Assembly: GCA_031283825.1 (NCBI GenBank)
Contig: JAITAZ010000059.1
Location: 1-5,769 of the forward strand
Length of the DNA: 5,769 nucleotides
Source of the DNA: Planctomycetaceae bacterium
Lineage (GTDB): Bacteria; Planctomycetota; Planctomycetia; Pirellulales; Thermoguttaceae
Direction: 5' to 3'
Positions 5,578 through 5,769 of the stretch are shown piece by piece. The notes beneath the pieces were generated by a model. The model had not been told where the DNA came from. It saw only the letters and a list, made by a program, of their open reading frames with translations, and searched no databases. A program made the translations under genes and the position numbers. Position 1 is the first letter of the stretch; every line of letters starts with the position of its first letter.

Positions 5578-5614
5578 GTTTTTAAATTCGGATTTGAATT
5601 GTTGCTAAACCCAA

Positions 5615-5705
5615 TGTAGAGACGCAATGCTTTGCGTCTCTATGCGATCATTTGATCGAATTTAGGCTAAGCCAACAATGAGACGCAAGGCATTGTGTCT
5701 CTACA
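5615..5705. repeat. Element C: 91-bp inverted-repeat element with GAGACGCAA hairpins
   Basis: TGTAGAGACGCAATGC (5615-5630) pairs with GCATTGTGTCTCTACA (5690-5705) at 15 of 16 positions. Each end is also a local hairpin: TAGAGACGCAA (5617-5627)/TTGCGTCTCTA (5632-5642) is perfect over 11 bp, and GAGACGCAA (5680-5688) pairs with TTGTGTCTC (5693-5701) with one G-T. A central CGATCA/TGATCG hairpin (5645-5658) lies between. Repeats built on GTAGAGACGC are, to my knowledge, widespread in cyanobacteria and other repeat-rich genomes. No coding capacity is seen, and 5706-5769 is plain AT-rich sequence. Confidence 0.6.
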
Positions 5706-5769
5706 ATTATTAATTTGTAAATATTCACGTTTTATTTTTGAGTCTTTAATCCTAGATTTTAAGCGAGTG

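Overview
This window looks like a piece of a moderately AT-rich, repeat-laden bacterial chromosome, most likely from a planctomycete-type (PVC group) organism. The main support is the lipoprotein at 1073-2284. Its SUMF1-type domain ends in an 'IPQSIWWTTDAPFTGFRIVRPL'-style tail that I associate with Planctomycetota paralogues. The many different dispersed palindromic repeats fit the same picture. The assignment is an inference from memory of these families, not from a search.

Layout: 1-335 holds no gene but contains GC-rich hairpin repeats. 351-1058 (+) is a family 2 glycosyltransferase of the dolichyl-phosphate mannose/glucose synthase type. It converges, with only 14 bp between stop codons, on 1073-2284 (-), a secreted lipoprotein with a formylglycine-generating-enzyme-like (SUMF1) domain. 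2285-2769 is a repeat-rich gap: two small palindromes next to the lipoprotein start, a 235-bp nested-palindrome element (A), a tandem 9-bp GTCCCCNNN array, and a likely terminator. 2770-3804 (-) is an enolase-superfamily dipeptide epimerase. 4112-5482 (-) is an M20 metallo-dipeptidase. Between them, 3805-4111 holds a candidate promoter and a 72-bp short relative of element A (B), whose end forms part of the dipeptidase stop codon. 5483-5769 holds another inverted-repeat element (C).

The epimerase and dipeptidase make biochemical sense together. The first could convert the L,D-dipeptide of peptidoglycan turnover (L-Ala-D-Glu type) to the L,L form, and the second could hydrolyse it to amino acids. 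The glycosyltransferase and the lipoprotein have no obvious functional tie to them or to each other.

The least ordinary content is the non-coding DNA. Elements A and B share terminal inverted repeats. The two halves of A are diverged inverted copies whose hairpins stay paired through compensatory differences, which suggests a structure-constrained mobile element or RNA. I see no CRISPR array, tRNA, rRNA, transposase or phage gene.
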